Shown here piece by piece: positions 63,378 through 64,000 of a stretch of DNA of 64,000 nt; the first letter of the stretch is position 1, and every line of letters starts with the position of its first letter. The notes under the pieces are model-generated. The model was not told the DNA's origin, ran no database searches, and worked only from the letters and a program-made list of their open reading frames with translations. The translations under genes were made by a program, and so were the position numbers. The DNA comes from Diploptera punctata. Lineage: Eukaryota; Arthropoda; Insecta; Blattodea; Blaberidae. Where the stretch lies: NCBI GenBank assembly GCA_030220185.1, contig JASPKZ010003436.1:124001-188000 (forward strand). The letters are read 5' to 3'.

Positions 63378-63981
63378 TGCCACGGATGATTTTTGTAGGA
63401 CACTTATAACTTTTACTGTGTACTATCTTGTGTAAAACACCTTTGAGGTTCCGTTTTCTGTCTCCGCCTGTTTTCTTATTTCAGTTCCACCTTCCTTCAT
63501 ATGGCATAGGAGAGGAACATGGTATGTTTGGCAGTCGAGCACTTGGCGGATCCGGCCGACCCCGAGTGCCCAGCTGACCGAAATGGTGGTTCTGCAAATA
63601 CAGATTCCTAGAGAGCGGTTGATCGGGATTGCGATCCGGCAATCCATGTTCTGGTATCGTCACCCTGTTTTTCACCTGGAACACCGCGGAGTTTGACTAT
63701 GGCGGCTGTGTCAAGATTTGAGTTATATTACAGCGCCTGGATGCTCGACGAAGAAGCGAGTGTGGTGATAGTGACTTTGGGGACGATGAAATTTTTGATG
63801 AAGTTTACCGCTCGGAATCTGATAGTGTTACCGTGCCCCTCCCAACGTGAGATTCGATATTTAGTATCTTTGTAACATCGTTATAGTGACTTAAGTCTAT
63901 AAGACTTCTGGGACTTTCTTGCATTGTTTAGAAGTTTATGGACTGTTTTCTTTTTCCCGAGGGGGCGCGAGGAGGAGATAT
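63378..63981 (+). other. gypsy 3' untranslated region
   Basis: Between the integrase stop and the 3' LTR. No env-like frame is seen. At 63745-63845 one frame reads an acidic run ('GDSDFGDDEIFDEVYRSESD'), resembling transposase N-termini; perhaps an old insertion, too short to assign. Confidence 0.5.
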
Positions 63982-64000
63982 TGAACCGAAAGTGCGTTTT

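Larger units (their letters stand above)
60078..64000 (+). mobile_element. Ty3/gypsy LTR retrotransposon, internally deleted, runs off the window
   Basis: TGAACCGAAAGTGCGTTTT occurs at 60078 and again at 63982-64000, so the second LTR starts there. A purine-rich tract (GAGGGGGCGCGAGGAGGAGA, 63958-63978) sits just before it, as a polypurine tract should. Between are a gag N-terminal piece, the end of RNase H and the integrase. Protease and RT are missing. Inserted in a LINE scrap. Its full extent and target duplication cannot be judged here. Confidence 0.85.

Noticed and set aside
63693..63875. 60-codon frame starting MTMAAVSRF before the 3' LTR
   Set aside because: It sits in the gypsy 3' untranslated region; the acidic reading in another frame is more suggestive but too short to assign.

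Overview
The window is insect nuclear DNA: AT-rich, with no bacterial gene organisation and almost wholly built of transposable-element (TE) relics. The mix of Penelope, RTE/CR1-like LINE, Ty3/gypsy, hAT, Tc1/mariner and piggyBac-type elements with tRNA-derived SINEs suggests a large insect genome. I think of a blattodean (cockroach or termite), but that is an inference from repeat style and not proven here.

Only two convincing host genes are present. They are paralogous leucine-rich-repeat (LRR) membrane proteins on the + strand, at 24640-26183 and 58161-59738. Each is one large 3' exon that begins at a splice acceptor just before a hydrophobic signal segment. Each encodes two successive LRR blocks, both closed by a cysteine-rich LRRCT cap, then one transmembrane helix and a short tyrosine-containing tail. 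The first has a frame break inside its membrane helix. The roughly 32 kb between them is TE-derived or unassigned.

Region by region. 1-5.7 kb: a TTAA-flanked piggyBac MITE, a degraded Penelope long terminal repeat, a SINE, LINE tails and a 225-bp hairpin. 7.3-10.1 kb: a Penelope-like scrap, a 465-bp foldback, a tRNA-Tyr-like pseudogene, and a piggyBac derivative with an acidic transposase N-terminus inserted in a duplicated sequence. 10.4-14.4 kb: a truncated CR1-like LINE, then a long endonuclease/RT LINE on the minus strand. 14.4-19.4 kb: a LINE palindrome, copy 1 of a long repeat ('R5', three copies here), and about 1 kb of tetranucleotide repeats. 19.4-23.8 kb: a nearly intact CR1/jockey-type LINE. 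24.6-26.2 kb: LRR gene 1. 26.3-35.3 kb: LINE remains, two Penelope copies, the second an inverted dimer with hammerhead-like motifs and an 11-bp target duplication. 36-43.7 kb: Helitron-like, SINE, LINE and nested mariner relics. 38.9-56.5 kb: six dispersed tRNA-bearing cassettes. 44.3-51.7 kb: R5 copies 2 and 3, LINE remains and a SINE with a 13-bp duplication. 51.7-56.3 kb: a LINE split by a complete but decayed hAT element (8-bp duplication), then a mariner relic. 57-59.7 kb: SINE, LINE scrap, LRR gene 2. 60.1 kb to the end: an internally deleted Ty3/gypsy element whose second LTR begins 19 bases before the window ends.

The strongest unexplained signal is the tRNA-cassette family (38.98-39.57, 43.18-43.51, 46.66-47.47, 48.59-48.87 and 56.32-56.53 kb). 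Two different tRNA-like cores sit in the same flanking sequence. Four cores are exactly 74 nt long, and two stem positions show paired base changes that keep the cloverleaf. One locus is head-to-head, another keeps a head-to-tail junction. All boundaries come from reading by eye; no alignments or database searches were run.
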